NCBI RefSeq assembly: GCF_030167925.1
Contig: NZ_JASKUT010000001.1
Span: 310,001-374,000 of the forward strand
Source of the DNA: Paenibacillus silviterrae
Lineage (GTDB): Bacteria > Bacillota > Bacilli > Paenibacillales > NBRC-103111
DNA length: 64,000 bases
Direction: 5' to 3'
Below the pieces are notes generated by a model, which was given only the letters and a program-made list of their open reading frames with translations, made no database searches and was not told where the DNA came from. Positions 24,957-34,345 of the stretch are shown piece by piece (the stretch's first letter is position 1; every line of letters begins with the position of its first letter). Both the position numbers and the translations under genes were made by a program.

Positions 24957-27165
24957 AAACCATATTCAATGGGATACCTTTCTGGCACGTCACGATATGA
25001 CCTGGTCGGTCAAACCGATTTCTTGGGATGAAGGGGCTTTTATCGGTAATGGGATGATAGGAGCCATGGTTTATAGTGAAGAGCACCGAAACAAGCGAAA
25101 TATTGTTCGCTTCGTGCTAGGGCGCTCGGACGTAACGGCCGGCAAACCTAAAGGAGAATTCACTCCCAGGGTACCTGTAGGCGAGCTGCATCTTGAATTG
25201 ACCGGCTGGTATTATCAGCCTTCAAGCATTCGAATCGATCTATGGAATGCGGAGCTGCGTGCGGAGATTACTACGACAGTAGGGAATGTAAGGGTACGCG
25301 CTTTCGTCCACAGCAGGGAGCCGGTACTCGCGGTTGAACTGGAAACAAGTGAAAGCGAGAAGGGGACACGGCTGCAGTGGTATCCGCATAACGAAGTGGA
25401 TCCCGTATTGAAGAATGCCGATGGCTTCAATCTGAACCAATTTATTCCTGCTACGCAGGTTTCCCGAGACATTTCGGACGCCGGTGTTTCTGTTGGAGTA
25501 CAATCGTTCGAGTACGGCGGAGGCTGCACAACTGCGTGGCTGGATGGGGAAATAGAGTCAGGCAGGCGACGGCTGTGGCTCTCCTTAATGAATGGTGATG
25601 ATGCCTCCTCAAGGGAAAAAGCGGAGAGTGCTGTGGTTCATGCTGCCTCCCAACCGTGGGAGGAATGGCTGGAAGCTCACCGCAGCTGGTGGCACGATTA
25701 CTATCGTCAAAGTTTTGTATCCATTCCGGATACGCTGCTGGAAGGCTTTTATTGGATTCAGATGTATAAGCTCGCAGCCGCTACGCGTTCCGACGGCATG
25801 ATTATCGACAATCAGGGACCATGGCTCGCACCGACACCATGGGCCGGTGTTTGGTTCAATATGAACGTGCAGATGAGCTATTCACCGGTGTACACATCAG
25901 GTCGGCTGGAAATAGGCGAATCGTTGGTAAAAGCTTTCCGGGATCGCATGGAGCAATTGATCCGCAATGTTCCCGAGCGGTATCGGCACGACTCTGCAGG
26001 GCTCGGTCGCAGCATGAGCTATGATCTGGCGGCCCCAGTCGGCGCTGAAGTGGGCAATTTGGCCTGGGTATGCCATAACCTGTGGCGCCACTATAGACAT
26101 TCGATGGACCAGGAGATGTTGAAAGACCTGCTTTATCCGCTGCTGAAGCGAACCGTTCAGTACTACCTGCATCTGCTGGAAGAGGGGGAGGATGGCAGGC
26201 TTCATTTGCCTCCCATGATTTCTCCGGAATACGGGTCCTTTCTTCAGCTCAAGGTACCGGATACGCATTATGATCTCGCTCTACTCCAATGGGGCTGCCG
26301 GACGCTCCTGCGTGTCTGCGAGATTCTCCAGGTCGAGGATCCAACTCGTGAGAGGTGGACGGAAACCTTGGAGCGACTTACACCACTGCCGACAGACGAA
26401 ACAGGCTTTATGATCGGCAAGGATCAGCCGCTTGAGTTCGGACATCGGCACTTCAGTCATCTGATGGCCGCCTTTCCGCTGCATATCATGAGCGGGGATA
26501 CGAAAGAAGAACGTGAGTTAATTATCCGTTCCCTGCGGCATTGGCTTTCCCGCGAGGGGGACCTGCGCGGATTCACGTTTACGGGAGCGGCATCTCTGGC
26601 TGCGAAGGTCGGCGAGGGAGATGAGGCTTTGAAATACCTGCACACCTTACTGCACATGCTCAAGTCGAATACCATGTATAAAGAGGCGGGCCCCGTAATA
26701 GAGACACCGCTAGCGGGAGCGGAGGCTCTTCACGATATGCTTCTGCAGAGCTGGGGCACGGAGATTCGCGTATTCCCGGCTGTTCCCACCGACTGGAAGG
26801 AGGCAGTGTTTCACAACCTGCGGGCCGAAGGCGCATTCCAGGTAAGTGCCGTTCGCACAGACGGGAAGACGTCGTGGATCAGGGTCAAAAGCTTGGCCGG
26901 AGGGATTTGCCGGATCAAGACCGACATGACCGGGGACATCGGCATAGCCGGCGTCCCTGCGGAAGCGGTCCGACAGGTCGGTCCCGGCGTCTATGAGCTC
27001 GAGCTGTCAGTTGACGAAGAGGTCGTACTATACCACGCAGGTTGTACAGAATCTGACTCAGGAAGTGAAGCTTGGGAAGTCAAGCCCCTTCCAGCGGTCC
27101 ATCACTTGTGCGGATACTTTGGAGGCCGCAAGCCTTGGCGTCTGTACGGGATACCGATTTCGTGA
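24949..27165 (+). CDS. GH95-like alpha-L-fucosidase/alpha-galactosidase, cytosolic
   Basis: A 738-residue (alpha/alpha)6-type glycosidase without signal peptide. It has the N-terminal GH95 beta-domain (MTWSVKPISWDEGAFIGNGM), the catalytic barrel signature PTPWAGVWFNMNVQMSYSPV and later the histidine-containing GHRHFSHLMAAFP. Known GH95 enzymes remove alpha-1,2-linked L-fucose or L-galactose by inversion. Here the substrate would be an imported oligosaccharide from a plant-type acidic glycan; specificity is not readable from sequence. The start ATG overlaps the esterase stop by eight bases behind AGAGGGGAG, indicating translational coupling. Confidence 0.82.
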   Translation: MIKNHIQWDTFLARHDMTWSVKPISWDEGAFIGNGMIGAMVYSEEHRNKRNIVRFVLGRSDVTAGKPKGEFTPRVPVGELHLELTGWYYQPSSIRIDLWNAELRAEITTTVGNVRVRAFVHSREPVLAVELETSESEKGTRLQWYPHNEVDPVLKNADGFNLNQFIPATQVSRDISDAGVSVGVQSFEYGGGCTTAWLDGEIESGRRRLWLSLMNGDDASSREKAESAVVHAASQPWEEWLEAHRSWWHDYYRQSFVSIPDTLLEGFYWIQMYKLAAATRSDGMIIDNQGPWLAPTPWAGVWFNMNVQMSYSPVYTSGRLEIGESLVKAFRDRMEQLIRNVPERYRHDSAGLGRSMSYDLAAPVGAEVGNLAWVCHNLWRHYRHSMDQEMLKDLLYPLLKRTVQYYLHLLEEGEDGRLHLPPMISPEYGSFLQLKVPDTHYDLALLQWGCRTLLRVCEILQVEDPTRERWTETLERLTPLPTDETGFMIGKDQPLEFGHRHFSHLMAAFPLHIMSGDTKEERELIIRSLRHWLSREGDLRGFTFTGAASLAAKVGEGDEALKYLHTLLHMLKSNTMYKEAGPVIETPLAGAEALHDMLLQSWGTEIRVFPAVPTDWKEAVFHNLRAEGAFQVSAVRTDGKTSWIRVKSLAGGICRIKTDMTGDIGIAGVPAEAVRQVGPGVYELELSVDEEVVLYHAGCTESDSGSEAWEVKPLPAVHHLCGYFGGRKPWRLYGIPIS

Positions 27166-27187
27166 TGTGAACGGAAGGAGAAGCAGC

Positions 27188-28312
27188 ATGCATTCAAGTC
27201 ATGGATCACATGACATTCGAAAGAGACTTATCGACCTGGATAGGTCATGGATCTTAAGGAGGGCGGAACAGGCCCTCCGTTCGGAAATAAGGCACATTAC
27301 CGATGAACAGGCAGATAAGAGTGAAGGCGGACCGCATGATTATTATTCGAACGGCGATTACTGGTGGCCCCATCCGGATACTACGGACGGGCTGCCCTAC
27401 GTTAAGCGGGACGGGGAGTCGAACCCGAACAATTTTAGCGCCCATCGGCTGATCCTTCGGGACATGCGAACGAACACGGCACATTTGGCCGCCGCATACG
27501 CAGTAACCAAAGAGATGAAATATGCTGAGCGGGCGGTACAATGGCTCAAGGAATTTTTCCTCGATGAGGATACACGAATGAATCCGCATTTGCTCTACGC
27601 TCAGGCCATTCCCGGCATTTGCCCCGGGAGAGGCATCGGGATCATTGATACGCTGCATTTGATTGATATCCCGCAGGCGGTTCTCATGCTGCGGGGTTCG
27701 GCTCCCCTCGCGGATGAGATTCTTTCCGGCTTACAACGCTGGTTTGCCGATTATTTATGCTGGATGACAACCCATCCTTACGGCGTGGAAGAAAGCAATA
27801 CGGACAATAACCACAGCATCTGCTGGCATGTACAAGCAAGCGTGTTTGCCGGCTTCACCGGTAACGAGGAGATGCTGGCGTATTGCCGCGACAGGTATAA
27901 ACGTATCCTGCTGCCCGGCCAAATGGAGCATGACGGAAGCTTTCCCCGAGAGCTTGCTCGTACCAAGCCCTACGGCTACTCCATCTTTGCGTTAGACAAC
28001 ATGGCAACGTTATGCCATATCCTATCCACCCCGTCCGACAATTTGTGGAACTACGAGCTTCCGGACGGACGAGGTATACGTAGAGGCTTTGCTTATCTCT
28101 TCCCCTATCTTGCCGACAAGGAAAGTTGGCCCTACCCACCGGACATTGAGCATGACGAGGGCTGGCCGGCAAGAATTTCCGGCTTATTATTTGCCGGCTT
28201 GGGACTTGGTAAGGAGGAATATATATCCCTCTTTGAATCTCTGGAGCGTGACCCGGAGGATAAGGAAATACGAAGAAACATCGCTATTCGCCAGCCGATC
28301 TTATGGTTATAA
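27188..28312 (+). CDS. cytosolic alginate_lyase-domain protein (PL5/PL38-like)
   Basis: This 374-residue protein matches the alginate_lyase fold ((alpha/alpha) toroid). Visible features are an N-terminal YSNGDYWWP block, an ANTAHLAAAYAVT-like helix pair, the active-site-type TDNNHSICWHVQ and GSFPRELARTKPYGYS. Family members eliminate across mannuronate or glucuronate linkages. ATG 27188 follows GGAAGGAG by seven bases, 22 bases after the GH95 stop. No signal peptide is present, so it should act on imported oligosaccharides, which is unusual because most family members are exported. Assignment to PL5, PL38 or an undescribed family is open. Confidence 0.78.
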   Translation: MHSSHGSHDIRKRLIDLDRSWILRRAEQALRSEIRHITDEQADKSEGGPHDYYSNGDYWWPHPDTTDGLPYVKRDGESNPNNFSAHRLILRDMRTNTAHLAAAYAVTKEMKYAERAVQWLKEFFLDEDTRMNPHLLYAQAIPGICPGRGIGIIDTLHLIDIPQAVLMLRGSAPLADEILSGLQRWFADYLCWMTTHPYGVEESNTDNNHSICWHVQASVFAGFTGNEEMLAYCRDRYKRILLPGQMEHDGSFPRELARTKPYGYSIFALDNMATLCHILSTPSDNLWNYELPDGRGIRRGFAYLFPYLADKESWPYPPDIEHDEGWPARISGLLFAGLGLGKEEYISLFESLERDPEDKEIRRNIAIRQPILWL

Positions 28313-28339
28313 CATCCGGATCCAGAGAGGAGCAGTCTT

Positions 28340-29305
28340 ATGAAAGCCATATTGGTTGGACTTGGGTCCGCCGGGTTTAGCTGGTATACAAGGCTGAAGA
28401 ACCAGGGGCTGTTAGCCGCTGTTGTGGAAACCAATTCTTCCCTGAAGCCGAAGATGGGTAACGACCCGTACCCCTTTTACACCTCGCTGGAGGAGGCGCT
28501 TGAGAAAGAAGCGGCGGACTTCCTAGTGAACGTGACCTCGCCCATGGCTCATACATCGGTCAACCATGCAGCCTTCGATCGGAAGCTGCCGGTGCTTTGC
28601 GAGAAGCCGATCTCTTTTGATTACGAAGAGTCCGTGGACATTGTAAAGCGAGCGATGCGGGAGGGGATCCCCTTTATGATCGCTGAGAATTATCGCCGTT
28701 TCCCTTATATTCGAAGGCTAAAGCGATTGATAGATGAAGGCTTGATAGGGCAGGTTGCATCTATTGATATCCGGTTTCATCGTTACCATCAGGTGCATCG
28801 CAATTACACGGTCAGCTTATTGGACGATATCGGCGTGCACCACTTCGATATGATCCGGTACTTGACCGGAGCCGAGGGGAAACGAATTGCCGCTCAGCTG
28901 TATGCGCCGTTAAACGGATGGGGAGAGCCCGGAGCCGATCTCAATGCTGAGGCATGGATTGAACTCGAGGGGGGCATTCGTGCTACGTATTCCGGAACGA
29001 TAGCCTCTCGGAGCAGACAAACTCCATGGTGTGGACAGCTGCGTATTGAGGGCAGTGATGGCGCGCTGGAACTTACGGATCAAGAGATCTCCTTATACCG
29101 AGGGGGACATGCCGAAACCTTCAGCGATCATAGTGCTTTTGCAGCAAGCGATACGTTGTCTGAGTTCCTCTCGTCCCTACGAGAGGAGAGGGAGGCGGAA
29201 TCGAGCGGAAGGGACTACTTGCATACGCAAGCTCTTGTTCATTATGCCAAGCTGGCCAGCAAAAAGAGGCAGTGGACGGACATTGAATTGCCGCTAAGGA
29301 CTTGA
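28340..29305 (+). CDS. Gfo/Idh/MocA-family oxidoreductase
   Basis: This 321-residue NAD(P)-dependent dehydrogenase has an N-terminal Rossmann fold (MKAILVGLGSAGFSW, a GxGxxG-like variant) and the hallmark CEKPIS at the substrate-side lysine. It also has the C-terminal alpha/beta domain with LDDIGVHHFDMIRYLTG. The family oxidises or epimerises sugars and sugar acids. Its place between the lyase-like gene and GH31 suggests processing of a released monosaccharide, perhaps a uronate derivative. AGAGGAG precedes the ATG. Confidence 0.88.
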   Translation: MKAILVGLGSAGFSWYTRLKNQGLLAAVVETNSSLKPKMGNDPYPFYTSLEEALEKEAADFLVNVTSPMAHTSVNHAAFDRKLPVLCEKPISFDYEESVDIVKRAMREGIPFMIAENYRRFPYIRRLKRLIDEGLIGQVASIDIRFHRYHQVHRNYTVSLLDDIGVHHFDMIRYLTGAEGKRIAAQLYAPLNGWGEPGADLNAEAWIELEGGIRATYSGTIASRSRQTPWCGQLRIEGSDGALELTDQEISLYRGGHAETFSDHSAFAASDTLSEFLSSLREEREAESSGRDYLHTQALVHYAKLASKKRQWTDIELPLRT

Positions 29306-29346
29306 ACGACATAATCCAACAAGGGAAGATGGGGTGAGGAAATACA

Positions 29347-31482
29347 ATGGCAGCACTTATTTGGCAGCAGTACGCTTCCGGAGTATGGCGGGGAACGATA
29401 GGAGAACCATCCGCGCTTTCACCCGTTAGCTGGATGAACCGGGAGCCTAAGTATGAAGCATTGCACCAGTTAGGGGATGTGCCTCTGCCTTTCTCTATGG
29501 AAGAGATACGATCGGATTACGTAGGCGCCATGCCGATCTTATCCTTTCCGCTGACGGAGCAGGAAGCCATTTACGGGATGGGACTGCAGTTTGCCCGAAT
29601 GAACCAGCGTGGAAGGACCAGATTCCTTCGTGTTAATAGCGATCCTAAGCAGGATACGGGAGAAACACACGCGCCGGTGCCGTTCTTTGTATCGGACTGC
29701 GGTTATGGTGTTCTGATCGATACTTCACGAGTGACGACCGTATACTGCGGCTCAACCGTGCATATCGATGATAACGGCCCGGAGGCGGCGCGGGATCGGA
29801 ATACGGATAAGGCCTGGAGGGCCACTCCGCTGTCCAGCCGTATGGAGGTACGTCTTCCCGAGGAAGGGGCCACGGTCTATTTATTTAGCGGACCGACGCT
29901 AGTCGATGTGGTGAAAAGATACAATCTGTTCTGTGGCGGAGGAACCTTACCGCCCCGATGGGGGCTTGGCTTTTGGCACAGGGTACCGAAGCTGTACAAT
30001 GACAAGATGACCTTAGCGGAAGCGAGAGAGTTCCGCGAGCGCGGTATTCCCTGTGACGTCATTGGTTTAGAGCCGGGCTGGCACAGCAGAAGCTATCCTG
30101 TCACTTATGAATGGTCGGAGGAGCGTTTTCCCAACCCTTCCGGATTTGTGCGCAGCATGGAGCAGCTGGGCTTTCGAATTAACCTTTGGGAGCATCCATA
30201 CATCTCCCCGGATGCCTCTATTTTTGAGGCGATGAAACCGCTATCGGGAAGTCACACGGTGTGGGGCGGTTTGGCTCCCGATTATACCTTGAAGGCTGCG
30301 CAGGAGCTGTACATGAATCAGCATATAGAGCAGCATGCCAGTATCGGTGTATCGGGATATAAGCTTGACGAATGCGATGGGAGCGAGCTTACGAATCATT
30401 CGTGGATGTTTCCGGCCCACGCCAGCTTCCCTTCCGGCGCCGATGGGGAGCAGATGAGGCAGATGTACGGTCTTCTATTTCAGAAAATGACTTCCGACCT
30501 GTATCGGAAGCATAACCGTAGAACCTACGGTCTGGTTCGAGCCTCTAACGCGGCGGCATCCACTCTGCCTTATGTGCTCTACTCAGACTTGTATGACCAT
30601 AAACAGTTCATTCGTGCACTGAGCAACGCTTCCTTCAGCGGTATTCTCTGGACTCCGGAGGTGCGTAAGGCGGATAACAGTGAGGAATGGGTGCGTCGCA
30701 TGCAATCCGTATGCTTCTCGCCTATGGCCATGCTGAACGCGTGGGGAGACGGTACCAAGCCCTGGTCTTTCCCGGAGGTGGAGCCTATCATTCGGCACTA
30801 TATCGAGCTTCGCATGCGGCTGCTGCCTTATTTCTATACGGCATTCGCGCGATACTGCTTCGAAGGTCTTCCTCCGTTTCGCGCCATGCCGCTGGCCTTT
30901 GAAAGCGCCGATCAATACCGTAAAGCCGCATCGAAAACCAGCGTTGATCATGGAGAGGTGCTCAATACGACGGACGCCGCCTACGGAAAACAAAGGATCA
31001 AGGAATGGGACGATCAATTCCTTATCGGAGATGACCTGCTCGTGGCCCCGATGTTTTCAGGTGAGCGGGGGCGGGACGTTTTGCTGCCTCCGGGTGTGTG
31101 GTACGGCTTCGAAACAGGAGTACGCTACGAGGGTGAACAGGTTGTGCATATTCAAGCTCCGCTCGAGCTGATTCCGATCTTCGTTCGCGAGGGAGCTGTC
31201 ATTCCCATGATGCCTGTCAGACAGCATGCACCGAACAGTACGGAGCGTACTCCGTTGGAATGGCTTCATTTCGGCAGTGTACCGGGCCGCGGAATGTTAT
31301 TTGATGACGACGGCGTGTCGTTTGATTATGAACGGGGCAAGCATATTTGGCAGTATGCGGAGGTTACGGTGGATGAACGTGGGGACCTCTTATTCGAGAT
31401 GAAGGAAAAAGCCGGAGCTGCGGATGCGCTCTCCTCTTACAGTTCCGTAACCTGGAGGCTGGGCTTAAAGAGCATTAACTAA
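29347..31482 (+). CDS. GH31-like alpha-glycosidase, cytosolic
   Basis: A 711-residue protein with the GH31 arrangement. The N-terminal beta-sandwich is followed by a barrel with LPPRWGLGFWHRVPKLY, then PCDVIGLEPGWHSR, the nucleophile strand GYKLDECDGSE and the region GILWTPEVRKAD. The C-terminal beta-domains contain PIFVREGAVIPMMP and GMLFDDDGVSFDY. The family hydrolyses terminal alpha-glucose, xylose, galactose or sulfoquinovose with retention. The nucleophile context (LDECDG) diverges from classical maltase-type members, so specificity is uncertain. No signal peptide is present. It starts behind GTGAGGA, 41 bases after the oxidoreductase, in the same operon. Confidence 0.8.
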   Translation: MAALIWQQYASGVWRGTIGEPSALSPVSWMNREPKYEALHQLGDVPLPFSMEEIRSDYVGAMPILSFPLTEQEAIYGMGLQFARMNQRGRTRFLRVNSDPKQDTGETHAPVPFFVSDCGYGVLIDTSRVTTVYCGSTVHIDDNGPEAARDRNTDKAWRATPLSSRMEVRLPEEGATVYLFSGPTLVDVVKRYNLFCGGGTLPPRWGLGFWHRVPKLYNDKMTLAEAREFRERGIPCDVIGLEPGWHSRSYPVTYEWSEERFPNPSGFVRSMEQLGFRINLWEHPYISPDASIFEAMKPLSGSHTVWGGLAPDYTLKAAQELYMNQHIEQHASIGVSGYKLDECDGSELTNHSWMFPAHASFPSGADGEQMRQMYGLLFQKMTSDLYRKHNRRTYGLVRASNAAASTLPYVLYSDLYDHKQFIRALSNASFSGILWTPEVRKADNSEEWVRRMQSVCFSPMAMLNAWGDGTKPWSFPEVEPIIRHYIELRMRLLPYFYTAFARYCFEGLPPFRAMPLAFESADQYRKAASKTSVDHGEVLNTTDAAYGKQRIKEWDDQFLIGDDLLVAPMFSGERGRDVLLPPGVWYGFETGVRYEGEQVVHIQAPLELIPIFVREGAVIPMMPVRQHAPNSTERTPLEWLHFGSVPGRGMLFDDDGVSFDYERGKHIWQYAEVTVDERGDLLFEMKEKAGAADALSSYSSVTWRLGLKSIN

Positions 31483-31496
31483 CTAGGAGGGGATCC

Positions 31497-31859
31497 GTGG
31501 TGATCGTTCGTAACTACCTGCATGCCGAGTATATGATGGAGAAGAGTCACAGAGGCAATGGTCTGGTGAAAAGTGTGAGATTGTATGATAGCAGCGATTT
31601 TGATACTGCATTGAAGTTTTTCTACTATACCGAAATTCCGCCGCAGGCGTCCATCGGCTACCACACACACGGGCAAGATGAGGAGATTTATGTCATCATA
31701 GAAGGCCGCGGGCGGATGTCGGTTAACGGGGAAGTGCGGGAGGTAGAACGCGGTGATGTGCTGCTAAATAAACCGGGCTGGAGCCATGGATTGGAAAATC
31801 ACACGGATGCTCCTTTACGCATTCTTGTTTTTGAGGCAGCTATTACTACACAGCCATGA
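31497..31859 (+). CDS. cupin-domain protein
   Basis: A 120-residue single-domain cupin. Motif 1 is GYHTHGQDEEIYVIIEGRG (the metal-binding His, His and Glu) and motif 2 ends in GWSHGLEN. GTG 31497 is behind AGGAGGGG. Small cupins like this act as sugar isomerases, uronate-converting enzymes (for example KdgF-type linearisation of unsaturated uronates) or sensors. Its place at the end of a lyase/hydrolase operon makes a role in handling unsaturated uronate products attractive but unproven. The operon is closed by the terminator at 31875. Confidence 0.85.
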   Translation: MVIVRNYLHAEYMMEKSHRGNGLVKSVRLYDSSDFDTALKFFYYTEIPPQASIGYHTHGQDEEIYVIIEGRGRMSVNGEVREVERGDVLLNKPGWSHGLENHTDAPLRILVFEAAITTQP

Positions 31860-31874
31860 TTACGCTCCATGGAG

Positions 31875-31914
31875 AAAGGAGGAAGCCCTTGCGACGCAGA
31901 GGGCTTCCTCCTTT
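31875..31914. terminator. bidirectional terminator between convergent genes
   Basis: AAAGGAGGAAGCCCT (31875-31889) pairs perfectly with AGGGCTTCCTCCTTT (31900-31914). It has A-rich and T-rich ends on both strands and serves the cupin gene (+) and the AraC gene (-). Confidence 0.92.
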
Positions 31915-31932
31915 TGTTGCTTTAGAACGGCT

Positions 31933-32808
31933 TCATCCGCCGGAGCCGGAGCGTTCAAGCTTCCTATAGGCACGAGGGGAGAGACCCGACAGCTTTTTGA
32001 ACACCTTGCCGAAGTGGGAGAAGTTTTCAAAGCCGCAGTGCTCCGACACCTGCGTGACGCTCCAATCCGTTTCCCGCAGAAGACGCTCGGCTTCCTTGAT
32101 TCGGGTAATATTCACGTACTCGGTGAAGCCAAAGCCGGTGACCTCCTTGAATACACGGCATAAGTGACCTTTGCTGATAAAAAATTGCTTGGTCAGGAGG
32201 TCCAGGTGCAGAGGCTCTCTAAAGTGCAGATTAATGTGGCGAACGATATCCGTAACCTTTCGCTGGACGGGCGTAAGCTCTACATCAGGCTGGGCCCTGC
32301 GCTTCAGAATGTGTCTCGCCGCGAACAATAGTACTTCGTTAGCCATGTTTCGGATGTGCAGCGGATAACCCGGGGGACGTTCGTTAAGCTCACTCAAGAG
32401 AGAGCCAAGCAGGGCTTCCAACTGCATTTGTTCCTGCATATTCAGCCTGACAAACGGGTGGCCCCCGGAGAAGGGAGCAAGCAGCAGCTCTTTATCCTCC
32501 TGTGGGTAACCATTGAAAAAGGACGGGTTAAAATGAAAGACGATACGCTCATGATTGGGCTCGCTGATCTCGGAGGTTCTATGCAGGGCATAGGAGTCTA
32601 CCAGCATCATGTCGCCTGGCCGAATATGATATACGGAATCCTTGATAAAATAATTTCTTTCCCCGCGTAACAGGTAAAACACTTCATACTCTATATGGTA
32701 GTGGCTGGTGTTCATGGAATAGTGCCCGATTCTGCGGTCGAATTCGATCCAAAGCGGATCATTCCTCGACCCGAAGCGCAGCATGCCGGGCAGCGATGCA
32801 ATCGTCAT
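31933..32808 (-). CDS. AraC-family transcriptional regulator with cupin sensor
   Basis: A 291-residue cytosolic regulator. The N-terminal half is an AraC-type cupin (HYHIEYEVFYLLRGERNYFI, HIRPGDMMLVDSYALHRT). The C-terminal half has two helix-turn-helices (LHLDLLTKQFFISKGHLCRV and WSVTQVSEHCGFENFSHFGK) and ends LSGLSPRAYRKL. It should bind a soluble sugar and regulate the divergent GH105 gene at 32980 and possibly the upstream catabolic operon. AAAGGAG lies six bases before the start, with a TATAAT on the minus strand around 32849-32854. Confidence 0.92.
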   Translation of the reverse strand: MTIASLPGMLRFGSRNDPLWIEFDRRIGHYSMNTSHYHIEYEVFYLLRGERNYFIKDSVYHIRPGDMMLVDSYALHRTSEISEPNHERIVFHFNPSFFNGYPQEDKELLLAPFSGGHPFVRLNMQEQMQLEALLGSLLSELNERPPGYPLHIRNMANEVLLFAARHILKRRAQPDVELTPVQRKVTDIVRHINLHFREPLHLDLLTKQFFISKGHLCRVFKEVTGFGFTEYVNITRIKEAERLLRETDWSVTQVSEHCGFENFSHFGKVFKKLSGLSPRAYRKLERSGSGG

Positions 32809-32836
32809 GAAGGGCTCCTTTAATTAAAGAATGATT

Positions 32837-32861
32837 CATATATTCATTATATCAATATATG
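32837..32861. promoter_or_regulatory. inverted repeat in the AraC/GH105 divergent region
   Basis: CATATAT (32837-32843) and ATATATG (32855-32861) form a 7-11-7 inverted repeat. It overlaps the minus-strand -10 box TATAAT of the AraC gene, so it could be an autoregulatory operator. AT richness makes chance occurrence possible. Confidence 0.35.
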
Positions 32862-32979
32862 CGGGGTTTGGGGAATGATTGTCCATATAAGCGGGGAAAT
32901 AATTCGCATTTTATGATAGTCTTCTCGATAAAGCGAAATGGCTGTAGGGGTAGAGCTTTGTCAAAAGGAGATGGGTGAA

Positions 32980-34017
32980 ATGCGTAAATTTGAATGCAAT
33001 GAAGATGAAGTGAAAGAGCTTATTGACCGTGTTGTCCGCAGAACGATGAATATGGATTTTACCTGGAACTGGTCCTGCGGAGTTGCCTATTACGGAATAT
33101 CCAAAGCGTGGGAAGTCACCGGCAACCAAGAATATATTGATTTTCTGGTCCAATGGGTGGACGAATACTTGGAGCTGGGCCTGCCGCCTATGATGGTTAA
33201 TGCGTGTGCCATGGGGCATACGATGCTGACTCTGCATGAAGCCACAGGCGACTCTAAATATCTTGATTTGGCGCTGTTAAAGGCCGAGTATCTTCGTAAG
33301 GATGCCATCCGGTTCGGAGAAGGCGTATTCCAGCATACGGTGTCCTCCAAAAACGATTTTCCGGAGCAGGCCTGGGCGGATACGCTGTTTATGGCGGCTT
33401 ACTTCCTGCTTCGACTGGGCTTTAAGCTGGACAACAAGGACTATATTGACGATGCCTTGAATCAATTTTACTGGCACGAGGAATACCTGCAGGACATGAA
33501 GACGAACCTGTTCTATCATGCTTGGGACAATGTCAGACAAGACCATTTGTCCGCTATTTACTGGGGCAGAGCGAATGCATGGGCTGCTTATACGATGGCA
33601 CAGGCGTACAAAATGCTGAACCCCTTCATGCCGATGTGGATGAAGCTCGGCGATGCGCTTCGGGATCAATTGAGCGCTTTGGTAAGACTGCAGACTCCGG
33701 ATGGACTTTGGCGGACGGTATTGACCGATGAAACCTCGTATACCGAAACATCAGCCTCCGCGGGCATTTCCGCAGCTTTGGTCATCAATGGACATCCGTT
33801 GCACCAAAATGCCATTGCCAAAGCCTATGAAGGCATCCTGGCCAACATAGACGAAGACGGTTCCGTTCGGAACGTATCGGCAGGCACGGCGGTAATGTAC
33901 TCTGCGGAAGACTACAAGGCGATATCCAGGAAGAGAGTTCAGGGATGGGGGCAAGGATTAACTTTGGCGTACCTTGTGGCTTTGCTTCAAAACAAGGAGC
34001 TTGTCAGCAAAATATAA
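32980..34017 (+). CDS. GH105 unsaturated uronyl (rhamnogalacturonyl) hydrolase, YteR-like
   Basis: This 345-residue (alpha/alpha)6 cytosolic enzyme should hydrate and remove the 4,5-unsaturated uronic acid that lyases leave on oligosaccharide ends. Visible GH105/GH88 motifs are NWSCGVAYYG, AWADTLFMAAYFLLRLG with the catalytic Asp, TNLFYHAWD, IYWGRANAWAAY and a late TSASAGISAAL. ATG 32980 has AAAAGGAG nine bases upstream; earlier in-frame starts at 32938 and 32971 are less well placed. It is divergent from the AraC gene at 31933, its probable regulator. GH88 specificity (glucuronyl) cannot be excluded. Confidence 0.88.
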   Translation: MRKFECNEDEVKELIDRVVRRTMNMDFTWNWSCGVAYYGISKAWEVTGNQEYIDFLVQWVDEYLELGLPPMMVNACAMGHTMLTLHEATGDSKYLDLALLKAEYLRKDAIRFGEGVFQHTVSSKNDFPEQAWADTLFMAAYFLLRLGFKLDNKDYIDDALNQFYWHEEYLQDMKTNLFYHAWDNVRQDHLSAIYWGRANAWAAYTMAQAYKMLNPFMPMWMKLGDALRDQLSALVRLQTPDGLWRTVLTDETSYTETSASAGISAALVINGHPLHQNAIAKAYEGILANIDEDGSVRNVSAGTAVMYSAEDYKAISRKRVQGWGQGLTLAYLVALLQNKELVSKI

Positions 34018-34302
34018 GCACTTTTAAACAAGGGATGCAAAGCTGCGAAAGTGCAGAAATCCTCGACCTTAAGTGGAGGTTTGGAACGAGATTTGTGAGA
34101 ATAGGCATCTTTGAGAGATCACAACGGCTGAAGACGAGGCCAATGGTTTTGGAAAGTTGTATAAACGCAGAATTTTTATTGAAATTGATAGCAATCATGG
34201 AAAAAGCTGCATTTTTGCAGAAATGTGCTTTTCAAAGATTCAGGCCGCCTATGAGTGGTTGGACCCCAGCACGCAAGGATTTTCTAAAGACAATATATAT
34301 TT
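34018..34302. other. noncoding stretch with short GCAGAAA-type repeats
   Basis: No gene is seen. Two similar blocks (AAGCTGCGAAAGTGCAGAAA near 34039-34058 and AAAGCTGCATTTTTGCAGAA near 34203-34222) and a CTGCA-TTTT-TGCAG palindrome suggest a degraded intergenic repeat element. Confidence 0.3.
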
Positions 34303-34333
34303 CAGGGGGGAAAATGTTTTCCACCCTGTTTTT
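34303..34333 (+). terminator. rho-independent terminator upstream of the YesM-type kinase
   Basis: CAGGGGGGAAAA, a two-base turn, TTTTCCACCCTG (one mismatch), then TTTTTG. It lies 286 bases after the GH105 stop and insulates the kinase operon. Confidence 0.85.
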
Positions 34334-34345
34334 GTTGATGTATGG

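Noticed and set aside
32862..32979. Promoter for GH105
   Set aside because: TTGTCC (32879) and TATGAT (32912) are 27 bases apart, too far for a sigma-A promoter.
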